Of a stretch of 64,000 bases of DNA, positions 1 to 9,238 are shown in pieces. A program made the position numbers and the translations under genes. The notes under the pieces were generated by a model. That model saw only the letters and a list, made by a program, of their open reading frames with translations, was not told the origin of the DNA and searched no databases. Numbering within the stretch: position 1 is the first letter of the stretch; each line of letters starts with the position of its first letter. Location of the stretch: positions 3,844,001 to 3,908,000 of the forward strand of contig NZ_CP097384.1 of NCBI RefSeq assembly GCF_024584705.1, in the 5' to 3' direction. Origin of the DNA: Blastopirellula sp. J2-11 (lineage in GTDB: Bacteria > Planctomycetota > Planctomycetia > Pirellulales > Pirellulaceae).

Positions 1-814
1 CGGGATGGAAGCTCGAGAACCCTTGAGGGCGCCATTCGAAGGTTCCGCCGCCGGGAACCGTGAACGGGCCGTTGATCCCGGTGGACGTATCCAAGGTGTT
101 GTAAACGGCGTAGGTGTTCGCGTTATACGTCGTTGTACTGCTGCTGGTCGCTTGATTCGGATCGCCTGTGACTTCGCCGACGAACAAAGTATTGGAAGTA
201 CCGTCGATGATGTCGCGAAAATTGGTTTTCGACAACGCGTAAAAGATTCCATTACCATCAGAACGGGGACGCAAACCCACGGTTCCCGAAGAATTGCAGC
301 GCCAGTCGCGTGAATCGGCCACGCCGGCCATATCCGAGCGGGGAACTGACTCTACCCCCGCAGAAAAGGCCGGATTCACCATGGTGTCAGACTGCGGATT
401 CGAGGCGCACAAGTAGACCGGAACCGGCCCCAATGCGATCTCCGGCTCATAATTCGCTTGCGTTTGAATTGGCGCCGCAACATTAAAGTTCACCGCATCG
501 TAGCGCGCGTTTTGCTCGAGAAATGGCAACGTGTGAACGCCCCAGGAGAAGAAGTGCGTACCCGTAAAACCGCTGCAACCACCGCTGATTCCGCTTCCCA
601 AGGGAAACGTCAGATGCGTGTCATGATAGTTATGCAACGCGAGTCCAACCTGCTTAAAATTCGCCGAACAAGACAATCGCCGCGCGGCCTCGCGCGCCTG
701 CTGAACGGCCGGCAGCAACAGTGCAATCAGCACGCCGATGATGGCGATGACGACCAATAGCTCGACTAACGTAAAACCGTTGCGTCGAGATTTCGAGCTG
801 TTTCTACAAAACAT
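1..814 (-). CDS. DUF1559 type II pseudopilin-like protein (3' end cut by window edge)
   Basis: The minus strand is open from an ATG at 814 to the window edge, giving about 271 residues without a stop. The N-terminus is a short basic leader followed by GFTLVELLVVIAIIGVLIAL, the prepilin cleavage/methylation signal. It continues AVQQAREAARR and later has the LHNYHDTH and DGTSNTLFVGE motifs typical of the DUF1559 family, which is hugely expanded in planctomycetes. An AGGGGA ribosome site lies just upstream of the ATG. Members are predicted to be inner-membrane or surface pseudopilins; their exact role is unknown. The C-terminus, which usually carries an H-x-G-G-A-N/H-x-x-F-x-D-G motif, lies outside the window. 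Confidence 0.93.
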   Translation of the reverse strand, partial: MFCRNSSKSRRNGFTLVELLVVIAIIGVLIALLLPAVQQAREAARRLSCSANFKQVGLALHNYHDTHLTFPLGSGISGGCSGFTGTHFFSWGVHTLPFLEQNARYDAVNFNVAAPIQTQANYEPEIALGPVPVYLCASNPQSDTMVNPAFSAGVESVPRSDMAGVADSRDWRCNSSGTVGLRPRSDGNGIFYALSKTNFRDIIDGTSNTLFVGEVTGDPNQATSSSTTTYNANTYAVYNTLDTSTGINGPFTVPGGGTFEWRPQGFSSFHP

Positions 815-888
815 CGCGCGATCCCCTGGAATAAGAAATGAAATGAGAAAAGGTAGAATTGGAGGTTTAAAATTCCTGATAGCTTTCT

Positions 889-1575
889 TTAGTCGTGCGG
901 ATCGCCGCCGATCGCACTTCGCAAGAGATCCTTCGTACGAGCGATGTGCCGTCGCAGCAGATCGGAAGCGGCTTGAATATTGCCGTCGTGCAGATCAGCC
1001 AGGATCTGGCGGTGCTCTTGAATCACGCCGATCTCTTTCTGCACTCGGACGTCGTCCGGAACCGGCGCTAAAAAATAAATATGCTGCGCCGAATGAGAGA
1101 ACATTTTGACCAGAATCTCGTTTTCCGAGAGTTCCAGCAACTTCTGATGAAAGAGGAAGTCCGACTCGCAAAACCCCATGGTCAATCCAGAGTGATGCAA
1201 GTCTTCCATCGTGTCACAGATCTTATGCAGCGGGGCTAAGTCTTTTCGCGCTGCGCCGGGAGCAAAGGAGATGTCGATCGCGCCGAGTTCCAGGACGATC
1301 CGCGCGTCGATCAATTCCTCATACCGAATCTCTTCGAGCGTCGGCACAAAAAAGCCGCCTGTCGTCCGCCGCGTTAATAGTCCGTCATGCGCCAGCAGGG
1401 CCATCGCTTCGCGCAAAGCGGCTCTTTGGGCGCCTAGCCGCTGCGACCACTCCACTTCGGCCAGACGACTCCCCACAGGGATCTGGCCACACACCAGCAT
1501 CTTGCGCAGCGCGGAATAGCACTTTCCGCTCGCGTTCATCAAAACAGGTTGGTCGAGTCGCTTTTCAGTAATCAT
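889..1575 (-). CDS. GntR-family transcriptional regulator with FCD ligand domain
   Basis: About 228 residues. Roughly residues 15-80 form the GntR winged helix (leader helix, then LAEVEWSQRLGAQRAALREA and the GGFFVP wing). The rest is an all-helical FCD domain with conserved Arg/His positions (ELIDARIVLELGAI, FHQKLLELSEN, HRQILADL). FCD-GntR proteins typically sense sugar acids and control their catabolism. A mannonate dehydratase-like gene lies about 0.9 kb away on the other strand, which fits a UxuR/ExuR-type role; this is inference. The ATG at 1575 was preferred, and a GTG at 1584 is also in frame. The gene is divergent from the lipoprotein gene at 1904. Confidence 0.9.
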   Translation of the reverse strand: MITEKRLDQPVLMNASGKCYSALRKMLVCGQIPVGSRLAEVEWSQRLGAQRAALREAMALLAHDGLLTRRTTGGFFVPTLEEIRYEELIDARIVLELGAIDISFAPGAARKDLAPLHKICDTMEDLHHSGLTMGFCESDFLFHQKLLELSENEILVKMFSHSAQHIYFLAPVPDDVRVQKEIGVIQEHRQILADLHDGNIQAASDLLRRHIARTKDLLRSAIGGDPHD

Positions 1576-1584
1576 GTTTATCAC

Positions 1585-1903
1585 TCTACTACGCTATGAG
1601 TACAAAAACAAGCCTTTTTTGAACTCACGCAAAAATTCCAATCGGTTTCAATAATTTCTGACACAAACGACCGACGATGCGAAGAAGTCCCTAGAAATCA
1701 CCTAAAATCAAGGACAATCAGCGAACTTCATTGATCCCCAACGAAACCCAAGCCGCCTGGGCGGCTTGGTGACCACCCAGAAATGAGTACATTATCTGCT
1801 TGATTTTGTGCATCAGAATGTGCTAACCTTAAAAGCGTCTTAAATTGGGATTTTCATTTTCTCATGGGCGCCTGATCTTCACTCTTCTTCTGGGACGTTC
1901 TGT
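1585..1903. promoter_or_regulatory. Divergent intergenic region with a 10-bp palindrome
   Basis: This 319-bp region separates the GntR gene from the lipoprotein gene, so both promoters must lie here. A 10-bp perfect inverted repeat (ccaagccgcc at 1748-1757, ggcggcttgg at 1760-1769) runs into ttggtgacca (1766-1775), which contains a TGGT-G-ACCA dyad. UxuR/ExuR-type GntR sites are built on TTGGT/ACCAA half sites, so this is a plausible operator. There is no T-run, so a terminator is less likely. No clear sigma-70 boxes were seen. Confidence 0.35.
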
Positions 1904-2395
1904 ATGCTCAAGCAATTTCCTCTGTTCGGCCTGGTATTGCTCGTTGTCTTGGGAGCATTCTCCTCGGGCGGATGTACGCAAGAAGCAGGACTCGAGCGAC
2001 GGATTGTCGCCGGTCATGTCACCTATCAAGGCAAACCGATCCCAGCGGGAGAGATTCGCTTTGTCCCCATGAGCAAAGGCCCCGTTTCCGCCGCATTGAT
2101 TCGCAACGGCGATTACGAGGTAACGCATCGCGGTGGGGTCATGCTGGGCAACGCCAAGGTAGAAATCGTCGTCACCTCCGCTGCAGCGCCGGTCAGCATG
2201 GAAGAACTCGACAGCCTGGGGACGACGCGAAACTCCATCGTCATCCCGAAGCAATACAGCACGGAGTCAAAATTGCAGGTCGACGTTCAACAAGGAGAAG
2301 GAAAGCAGACGCTCGACTTTGATTTGACCCAAAAATCCGCCGCCGCAGCCCCAGCCTCCCATAGCCCGGCGGTCAGACTATCGCACCTCTGCTAA
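1904..2395 (+). CDS. Lipoprotein with transthyretin-like/carboxypeptidase regulatory-like fold
   Basis: 163 residues. A hydrophobic signal (residues 4-20) ends in a lipobox-like SSGGC, so it is probably lipidated at Cys24 and anchored in a membrane. The body has the pattern GHVTYQGKPIPAGEIRFVP...GDYEVTHRGGVMLGNAKVEI..., a beta-sandwich type seen in great numbers in planctomycetes, usually next to DUF1559 pseudopilins. The C-terminus is rich in Ala, Ser and Pro. The substrate or partner is unknown. The gene is followed 79 bp later by the mannonate dehydratase-like gene on the same strand, but no common promoter can be shown. Confidence 0.8.
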   Translation: MLKQFPLFGLVLLVVLGAFSSGGCTQEAGLERRIVAGHVTYQGKPIPAGEIRFVPMSKGPVSAALIRNGDYEVTHRGGVMLGNAKVEIVVTSAAAPVSMEELDSLGTTRNSIVIPKQYSTESKLQVDVQQGEGKQTLDFDLTQKSAAAAPASHSPAVRLSHLC

Positions 2396-2474
2396 TCCGC
2401 AACTGCCTGCGACCGGCGGTCGCTGCGTTGAATCTCTACCGGACGCGACAATCCCGTTCTACGAAAGCCCAAGC

Positions 2475-3443
2475 ATGCAATTAACGTCCGTCGTCACTCC
2501 GCTCTCGGACGAAAACCTGGCCCGCGTAGCGCAGCTGGGCGTGACGAACGTTGCGATCCGTTACCCAGGCCCGCGCCAAAAGGACCTATTGGCGATCCAA
2601 GCGCGTCTAAGCCGCTTTGGCCTGAAGATCGCCGCCATCGAAGGAGAGCTGCCGATCCAGAACGCCATCCTGGGAACGGCGAACCGTGACGACGACCTGG
2701 CTCAGATGAAGCAACTTCTCGAGAATCTGGGAGCAGCGCAAATCGGCGTCTGCTGCTACAACTTTATGCCGGCTTCCGACTGGGTAAGAACGGGACGCCA
2801 AGTTCGTGAGCGCGGCGGCGCCTGGACGACTTCGTTTCGCCTGGCTGACACCGACCAGGCCGCTTCCTTGCATGCCGTCTCCAGCACGCATGCCGGCGCT
2901 GCCGTCACAAGGGAGCAACTTTGGGAGAACCTGCGGGCCTTCTTAGCCGAACTGCTGCCGGTGGCCGAAAAGTCAGGCGTCGCTCTGGCGATGCACCCCG
3001 ACGATCCTCCGCTGGCCACGTTTGGCGAGCATGCGCGGATCATGAACTGCGTGAATGACTTCGAGCGATTGCTCGAGCTTTCTTCCAGCCCCAGCAACGG
3101 CATCTGCTTCTGCCAAGGAACGTTCGCCGTGATGGGGGTCGATATCCCCGGCACGATCCGCAAGCTGGGAGATCGCATTCGCTACGTTCACTTCCGCGAT
3201 TCGCACGGAACGGCGGATGACTTTACCGAAGCGTTTCATGACAACGGTCCGACCGATATGGTCGCCGCGATGCACGCCTATCACGACATCGGCTTTCAAG
3301 GCCCAATTCGCCCCGATCACGTTCCGCAATTGACCGGCGAAGAAGAGGGGGATCCCGGCTACACCATGCTGGCGCGGTTCTTCGCCTTTGGCTATATCCG
3401 AGCGCTGATTCAAAGCGCCGAATATGGCTTGCAGCGCCGATAA
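2475..3443 (+). CDS. uxuA: Mannonate dehydratase (UxuA family), compact form
   Basis: 322 residues, predicted TIM barrel that dehydrates D-mannonate to 2-keto-3-deoxygluconate in hexuronate catabolism. Conserved UxuA blocks are visible: CCYNFMPASDWVRT, AMHPDDPP, ICFCQGTFAVMG, YVHFRDSHG, FHDNGPTDM, PIRPDHVPQL and DPGYTMLARFFAFGYIRAL. The His/Cys/Asp positions of these blocks bind the metal in the family. It is about 70 residues shorter than the E. coli enzyme because the long insertion after the SFRLAD segment is small. The FCD-GntR regulator upstream supports a sugar-acid role. A related epimerase or dehydratase of the same superfamily cannot be excluded. Confidence 0.88.
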   Translation: MQLTSVVTPLSDENLARVAQLGVTNVAIRYPGPRQKDLLAIQARLSRFGLKIAAIEGELPIQNAILGTANRDDDLAQMKQLLENLGAAQIGVCCYNFMPASDWVRTGRQVRERGGAWTTSFRLADTDQAASLHAVSSTHAGAAVTREQLWENLRAFLAELLPVAEKSGVALAMHPDDPPLATFGEHARIMNCVNDFERLLELSSSPSNGICFCQGTFAVMGVDIPGTIRKLGDRIRYVHFRDSHGTADDFTEAFHDNGPTDMVAAMHAYHDIGFQGPIRPDHVPQLTGEEEGDPGYTMLARFFAFGYIRALIQSAEYGLQRR

Positions 3444-3588
3444 AAGCCTGGGGGGCGTACGAATTCAAACGGAGCGGCGATTTTTCTTTTTTCCAGCCTC
3501 CACAGGCTTGCTCGAAACGGAGGACCAGAAGAGACTCAGGAGAAGGCCAGAAGCAACATGTGACAAGCTCACTCTCGGAAAAATAGAG

Positions 3589-4311
3589 ATGGAACAAGCT
3601 TCAAACGCCGCTAACAAGAAAGTCGCCGCCAAGCGATTCCTTCTCATTGCCGTCATCGCGTTGGTTCCGATCTTGCTGCTGCTTCTGCGATATCGCTCTC
3701 ATTTGGCCTGGAAAGTGATGGAGCACCAACTGGAACTGCGGGACGCCTTCGAATCGCCGACACGCCTGATGCCTTTAGCCACAATTCCCACCCAGTGGCG
3801 CAAAACCAAAGCAGCCGGCCTGAACTTGGCCCTTCCCAGCGATATGACGCAAATCCCCCTGGAAGACATCGAGGCCCTCCTTTTTGAGAATGAAGAACTC
3901 CGGGTTTTCATTTTCCCTCGCCTGCCAATCACGGCCGGCGATCAAGCGTATTTGCAAAAAGCAACGGAATTTTCGCCAACCCAACGTGAATTCACCTGGC
4001 CGAGCCTTCGCTTCGAGATCTTCCAAAAGAACGTCGACGATTTCCGCTGGTCAATGACCAACAAAGAAGTGCTGTGGCACTTCTACTGCATGAACATTCG
4101 CTGCGATCAGCCAGGCCAAAAGGTCGAAGGATTTTTCACGAACGACCTGGATGGTCTGTTGGTCACCGAGAACAACACCGCCAGCTTCGATTGGCAATCC
4201 AATTTGAAGCCCTATGACGGACTGCTGCAATTCGCGAGCAAGCAGGGCGAGTTGAACCTCGATCACGTTCGCGCCATTTGCCACAGCATTGAATTGGATG
4301 ATAACGACTAG
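3589..4311 (+). CDS. Hypothetical membrane-anchored protein
   Basis: About 240 residues from the ATG at 3589. An N-terminal positively charged stretch is followed by one strong membrane segment (FLLIAVIALVPILLLLL). The remainder is soluble with no recognisable domain; it has aromatic-rich segments (FRWSMTNKEVLWHFYCMNIRC) and an acidic end. The frame is open further upstream to 3424, but that would overlap uxuA and add a low-complexity leader, so the shorter start is preferred. The topology suggests most of the protein is outside the cytoplasm. Function unknown. Confidence 0.65.
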   Translation: MEQASNAANKKVAAKRFLLIAVIALVPILLLLLRYRSHLAWKVMEHQLELRDAFESPTRLMPLATIPTQWRKTKAAGLNLALPSDMTQIPLEDIEALLFENEELRVFIFPRLPITAGDQAYLQKATEFSPTQREFTWPSLRFEIFQKNVDDFRWSMTNKEVLWHFYCMNIRCDQPGQKVEGFFTNDLDGLLVTENNTASFDWQSNLKPYDGLLQFASKQGELNLDHVRAICHSIELDDND

Positions 4312-5012
4312 TTTTCTAAGCGGCGCCGGGACGCAGCGTAGATTCACGTGGGGCGAACGTAATGGGTAATTTTTTTCCCAAGCTTCTCGCAACACGTGCT
4401 ACATCCCCATGCATGGACGCCGGGGCCCATTTTGTCGCTTGACATAACGCACGGACCAGAGATCCACTAACAAGGAAATCCCGAACCGGCAGACCGCAAT
4501 CGCTCGGCGACCAAGAAGGCCGATTCGAGGACGCTTTGCTGCGCGATGCTGCTTTCCATCGCTGATCTACCAGGGATCTGGACAGAGACAGCGAAAAAAA
4601 TCGCAGCGGTCCGGTCCAACTAGTTAAGCCGTAGGGCAGGCCGTGCCTGCCGCAGCGAAGATGTCCCCAAACTAACGCACAGGCAAGCTGGGAGATGTAA
4701 TGACAAAAATTTCGGCAGTCCGGTCCAACCTTTGTCCGGCCTCAGTCCAACCTGAGATAGTCCAGAACAACTAATTTCTAAGGCCGAATGTCTATTGAAG
4801 AACGAAAATCGATACTGCTGATCTCCTTCATTAGACATTCGGCCTTCGTCATTCGACATTTTGACCAAACAGTCCGGTCCTGAAATGAGGCCGTCGCGGG
4901 GGGATATCAGACAACACGGCTCACCGAGCCGTGGCACGCAAGAAAGGAAAAACGGCAGCAATGCTTGAGCGCTGCTGCCGTACAAATTTCAAGGGAGTCG
5001 CTGTTGGCGTTA
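4312..5012. other. 700-bp non-coding spacer with repeat fragments
   Basis: No convincing coding frame. It contains short direct repeats of cagtccggtccaac (near 4610 and 4720) and a 13-bp perfect inverted repeat listed separately. It separates the plus-strand unknown gene from the 3' end of sucB. Nothing resembling a structured RNA was recognised. Confidence 0.5.
4781..4845. repeat. Hairpin repeat of the gacattcgg family, copy 1
   Basis: aggccgaatgtct (4781-4793) and agacattcggcct (4833-4845) are perfect 13-bp inverted arms separated by 39 bp. The right arm is followed by tcgtcattcgacatt. A related hairpin at 23943-23994 shares the ttagacattcggc sequence, so this appears to be a dispersed intergenic element. 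Confidence 0.6.
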
Positions 5013-6245
5013 CTACGCTTCCAACAACATCCGAGCCGGTTCTTCGATCGCGTCGCAGATGCGCTTCAGGGTGAGGACCGCTTCGCGGCCGTCGACCATG
5101 CAGTGATCGTAAGTCAGCGCCAAGTACATCATCGGGCGAATCACCACCTGACCGTCGCGAGCGACAGGGCGTTCCTCGATCGAGTGCATGCCGAGCACGC
5201 CGCTTTGGGGCGGATTGACGATCGGGGTCGACATCAGCGACCCATAGACGCCGCCGTTGGTGATCGTGAACGTACCGCCGGAAAGTTCGGCGGCGCTCAA
5301 GCGGTTTTCGTTCGCCCGGACGGCGAAGTCGGCGATCGCCAGTTCGATCTCGGCAAAACGCATCCGCTCGGCGTTCCGCAAGACCGGCACGACCAGCCCT
5401 TTTTTGCTGCCGATCGCGACGCCGACGTGGTAGTAGTCGCGATAGACGATTTTGTCGCCGTCACGGATCTCGGCGTTCAGGGCCGGCTGTTGCTTCAGCG
5501 CGTCGATCGTCGCTTTGATGAAGAACGACATGAAGCCCAGCTTGACGCCCCATTGATCGAGGAACCATTGGCCATATTTTTTGCGCAGCGCCATCACGTT
5601 GGTCATGTCGACTTGATTGAACGTGGTGAGCAGCGCGGCGTTTTGCTGAGCGCTTTTCAGCGTCTCGGCGATGCGGCGGCGGATCAGCGGCATCGGCACG
5701 ATCTTTTCGCCTACTTGCGGCGCCAAACTCGTTTCGGCTCGCGGCGCGAGCTCTTGGCTCTTCACCGGAGCGGGCGCAGGAGCCGGCTTCTTCGGCTCTT
5801 CGGCCTTAGCCGGGGCGGGCGCGTGCTTGGTTTCGGCTTCGCCGTTGCTGCTGGCGGACGACTTGGCCGGCGTCGACGACGAGTTGATGATCGTCGGTCG
5901 CGAAGCTTTGCCGCGGCCCGAACTCGCAGCCGGAGCGGGGCTCGGCGCCGTTTTTTCGACTTCGGCGGCGGCGGGCTTCGCGGCTGGCGCGGCGGCCGGA
6001 GCCGCAGCGCCATCGTCCAGGATGCCGATCACTTCACCGACGGTGACCAAATCTCCTTCACGCTTGAAGATCTCGCGCAAGACCCCTTTGGCGGGAGCAG
6101 GCATTTCCATCGAAGCCTTGTCGGTTTCGAGCTCCACTAGGAACTCGTCTTCACTGACTTCGTCCCCTTCTTTCTTCATCCAGCGGCCGATTTGAACCTC
6201 TTGGATCGACTCTCCCGCTTCGGGCACTTTGAGTTCAATGCTCAT
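5013..6245 (-). CDS. sucB: 2-oxoglutarate dehydrogenase E2, dihydrolipoyllysine succinyltransferase
   Basis: 410 residues. Transfers succinyl groups from E1 to CoA in the TCA cycle. Residues 1-75 form a lipoyl domain with the lipoylated lysine in ELETDKASMEM (Lys43). A long Ala/Pro/Lys linker follows (about 80-180), then the catalytic acyltransferase domain ending in YDHCMVDGREAV, which holds the active-site His and Asp. The usual peripheral subunit-binding domain (VRRLA...GTGxxGRI...KxD) is not recognisable in the linker. The start is ATG at 6245. The gene lies 57 bp downstream of sucA in the same orientation and is probably co-transcribed with it. No lpd (E3) gene is in the window. Confidence 0.95.
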   Translation of the reverse strand: MSIELKVPEAGESIQEVQIGRWMKKEGDEVSEDEFLVELETDKASMEMPAPAKGVLREIFKREGDLVTVGEVIGILDDGAAAPAAAPAAKPAAAEVEKTAPSPAPAASSGRGKASRPTIINSSSTPAKSSASSNGEAETKHAPAPAKAEEPKKPAPAPAPVKSQELAPRAETSLAPQVGEKIVPMPLIRRRIAETLKSAQQNAALLTTFNQVDMTNVMALRKKYGQWFLDQWGVKLGFMSFFIKATIDALKQQPALNAEIRDGDKIVYRDYYHVGVAIGSKKGLVVPVLRNAERMRFAEIELAIADFAVRANENRLSAAELSGGTFTITNGGVYGSLMSTPIVNPPQSGVLGMHSIEERPVARDGQVVIRPMMYLALTYDHCMVDGREAVLTLKRICDAIEEPARMLLEA

Positions 6246-6302
6246 TGGTTTGTTTAGTTATCTAATTGGCTAGTAGGTGTGGAAGGTGATTATTTCACGC
6301 GG

Positions 6303-9137
6303 TTAGTCGGCGAAAGCACGCTCGAGCAGATCCGCCTGTTCCCAAAGGTGAGCGCTTTTTGAACCGGTCGCAGGACTTGCCGAACGTGGTCGTCCTACTA
6401 CCGTCAACTCATGGTCATCGATGCGATGGCCGGTAAATCGAGTCGCCCAATGCGGCCAAGCGCCCATGTTGAGCGGCTCTTCCTGAACCCAAGTCACCGG
6501 GCAATCGCTGGCGTACTCTTTCAGCGCGTCGGTAAACTTGCCGGCGCGAAGCGGATGCAGCATCTCGATCCGTAAGATCGCCACGTCGTCGAGCTGATGC
6601 TCGTTGCGGTAAGAGTCCAACTCGTAATAGAGCTTGCCGGTGCACAGCAACACGCGGCGCACTTTGGCCGGATCGCATGTTTCGTCCGGCAAAATCGGCT
6701 TGAATTCTCCCTCGGCCAAATCGGTCAATGACGAAACGGCGGAAGGATGACGCAACAGGCTCTTCGGCGTAAAGATGACCAGCGGCTTGCGCCACAATCG
6801 CAACGTCTGGCGACGAAGCAAGTGGAAGTATTGAGCCGGAGTCGATGGGTAAGCGACCTGGATGTTGTCCTCGGCGCCGATCGCCAGGAAACGTTCCAAA
6901 CGGCCGCTGGAGTGCTCTGGCCCCTGCCCTTCGTAACCGTGCGGCAGCAGCATCACGATACCGCTGAGACGGTTCCATTTGTCTTCGGCGCTAGAGATAA
7001 ACTCGTCGACGATCACCTGGGCGCAGTTGCCAAAGTCGCCAAACTGAGCTTCCCAAGCGACTAGCGCTTCGGGGAAGTCCAAGCTATAGCCATAGTCAAA
7101 ACCAAGAACGCCAACTTCGCTGAGCGGGCTGTTGAGCAGTTCCACCGGCGCTTGATCGCCTGACAACTTCGAGAAGATGTTGTGCGTCTTGCCGGTGACG
7201 ACGTCATGCAACACGCCATGCCGCTGACTGAACGTACCGCGTTGAGCGTCTTGCCCTGACAAGCGGACGCGGCGCCCGGCCATCGACAAGCTGGCGAACG
7301 CGAGCGCTTCGGCCGAAGCCCAGTCGAGCGGACGCTTGCCGTCTCCCATGGCGCGACGCGCTTCCATTTGGCGAGTCAGCTTCCGATGCAGATGGAACCC
7401 TTTGGGGATTTCGGTCAGCTTGACCAACATCTTCGACAGCTTTTCGACCGGCATGCCGGTATCCGGATCGTCTTCACCGACTTCCGGCTGCGGCCCGCCA
7501 AAGTAACCTTGCCAAACATTTTGCGGATGACGATCAGCTTGGGCCAGCTCTTTGCCGATTTCATATTCGGTCTGCAAGAATTCGTGATGCTGGGTGAGCA
7601 TCTCATCCGCTTCTTGAACTTCAAACTGCCCCAGTTCGACCAGGTTGTCGAGGAAGCGATCGCGGATCGAGCGATGATGCTCGATCGCTTGGTAGAGCAG
7701 CGGCTGCGTGAAGCTCGGTTCGTCCGTTTCGTTGTGTCCGAAGCGGCGGAAGCAATACATGTCGATCACCACGTCACGCTGATGCGTACGTCGGAATTCC
7801 AGCGCCAGCGAAACCACTTGCGACACCGCCGCCGGGTTTTCGCCGTTGACGTGGAAAATCGGCGACTGCAACATGCGAGCGACGTCAGTCGCATAGATCG
7901 TCGAGCGCGAGTCGTGCGGCTGCGTCGTAAAGCCCAGCTGATTGTTGACAATCACATGCAGCGTTCCGCCGGTGCGATAGCCATGCAGTTGACTCAAGTT
8001 CAACGTTTCCTGAACGACCCCTTCGCCGGCGAATGCCGCATCGCCGTGGATCAACACGACGGCGCCCATTTGGCGTTCGGCGTCGCCGCGGCGATCTTGC
8101 TTGGCGCGCATGCGTCCCAAAGCGACCGGATCGACGTACTCCAAGTGGCTCGGGTTAAAGCAGAGCGAGACGTGAACCTTTTTGCCCGAAGCGGCCACAT
8201 AGTCGCCGCTGGCGCCCATGTGATACTTCACGTCGCCGCCGCCGATGTGGCGTTGGGGATCGGAATCTTCAAATTGCGAGAAGATCTCACGCGGAGGCTG
8301 ACGGATCACATTGGCCAACACGCTGAGACGACCACGGTGCGGCATCGCCAACACCAGTTCGCTGATCCCCTGTTCGGCGAAACCATGGATCGCCAGGTCG
8401 AGCAGCGGAATCAAGGTCTCGGAACCCTCGAGCGAGAAGGTCTTGGCGCCGAGGTATTTTTTGCGAACGAATTCTTCAAACACCATCGCTTCGGTCAGAC
8501 GCTGCAAGATTCTGCGCTGCGTGTCGCGGTCAAGCGACGAGTCGCGATCGTCCCCTTCCACTTCTTCGATCAGCCAACGCCGGACGACATGGTCGTCGAT
8601 GTGCTGCAGCTGAATACCAACGTCGCCGCAATAGACGCGCTGCATCCGCTCGAACAACTCACGCACCGTCGTCAGGATGGTCTCGCCGTCTCGATCGACG
8701 TAGACCGAGCGATCCAGGTCGCTCTCTTTGATATTAAACTGATCCGGCGACAGCGGAGGCGCCGGCGTGGTCGTCAGCCCCAGCGGGTCGAGCCGTGAGT
8801 GCAAATGACCGTAAGCCCGGAACGCAGTGATCATGCGGTCGACGCAGAATTGCAGCAGCGCATCAGCGCCGACGGCCGCTCCCCCTTTGATCGCGGCGTG
8901 GTCGCCGTTGACCGCGACCGGAGCGCCGGTCGGGTTGAACATGCTGGAGGTGGTGATCTGCGGGGCCAAGTTGGTCAGCGCTTCCGCGTCGCCGTTGGCC
9001 TGCGGCAATTTCCCAAACCATTCGCGCCAGTCATCCGGAACGCTGTTGGGATCCTCCCGGTAGGCGTCTAGCAGCTCCGCTGCGTAGGCCATGTTTTGAA
9101 CATCAATGTCAAGACGCTTCGAAAGTGGAGTGCGCAT
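6303..9137 (-). CDS. sucA: 2-oxoglutarate dehydrogenase E1 component
   Basis: 944 residues, the full length for the family. This thiamine-diphosphate enzyme decarboxylates 2-oxoglutarate and passes the succinyl group to SucB lipoate. The N-terminus has the short E2-binding-type segment (AYAAELLDAYREDPNSVPDDW). TPP and core motifs follow: MPHRGRLSVLANV, HGDAAFAGEGVVQETLNLS, IVNNQLGFTT, RRFGHNETDEPSFTQP, then the transketolase-like half with LPHGYEGQGPEHSSGRLERFL and a C-terminal PVTWVQEEPLNMGAW segment. Start ATG at 9137. It is the first gene of a sucA-sucB unit. Confidence 0.97.
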   Translation of the reverse strand: MRTPLSKRLDIDVQNMAYAAELLDAYREDPNSVPDDWREWFGKLPQANGDAEALTNLAPQITTSSMFNPTGAPVAVNGDHAAIKGGAAVGADALLQFCVDRMITAFRAYGHLHSRLDPLGLTTTPAPPLSPDQFNIKESDLDRSVYVDRDGETILTTVRELFERMQRVYCGDVGIQLQHIDDHVVRRWLIEEVEGDDRDSSLDRDTQRRILQRLTEAMVFEEFVRKKYLGAKTFSLEGSETLIPLLDLAIHGFAEQGISELVLAMPHRGRLSVLANVIRQPPREIFSQFEDSDPQRHIGGGDVKYHMGASGDYVAASGKKVHVSLCFNPSHLEYVDPVALGRMRAKQDRRGDAERQMGAVVLIHGDAAFAGEGVVQETLNLSQLHGYRTGGTLHVIVNNQLGFTTQPHDSRSTIYATDVARMLQSPIFHVNGENPAAVSQVVSLALEFRRTHQRDVVIDMYCFRRFGHNETDEPSFTQPLLYQAIEHHRSIRDRFLDNLVELGQFEVQEADEMLTQHHEFLQTEYEIGKELAQADRHPQNVWQGYFGGPQPEVGEDDPDTGMPVEKLSKMLVKLTEIPKGFHLHRKLTRQMEARRAMGDGKRPLDWASAEALAFASLSMAGRRVRLSGQDAQRGTFSQRHGVLHDVVTGKTHNIFSKLSGDQAPVELLNSPLSEVGVLGFDYGYSLDFPEALVAWEAQFGDFGNCAQVIVDEFISSAEDKWNRLSGIVMLLPHGYEGQGPEHSSGRLERFLAIGAEDNIQVAYPSTPAQYFHLLRRQTLRLWRKPLVIFTPKSLLRHPSAVSSLTDLAEGEFKPILPDETCDPAKVRRVLLCTGKLYYELDSYRNEHQLDDVAILRIEMLHPLRAGKFTDALKEYASDCPVTWVQEEPLNMGAWPHWATRFTGHRIDDHELTVVGRPRSASPATGSKSAHLWEQADLLERAFAD

Positions 9138-9238
9138 TGGTCGGGTTGTTCCCGTGTAGTGGTTAAGCCTTGAAGGAAGGTGCGCGACGATGTCTTACGG
9201 TAAGTCGTGTCGTAGGTATGCCGGTCGTTTTCGGTAAT

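Noticed and set aside
4965-6140. Plus-strand open frame opposite sucB
   Set aside because: Arg/Gly/His-rich antisense of the lipoyl-linker-catalytic gene; no domain.
7368-8798. Plus-strand open frame opposite sucA
   Set aside because: Antisense of a fully conserved E1 gene, no ribosome site or motif; not a gene.
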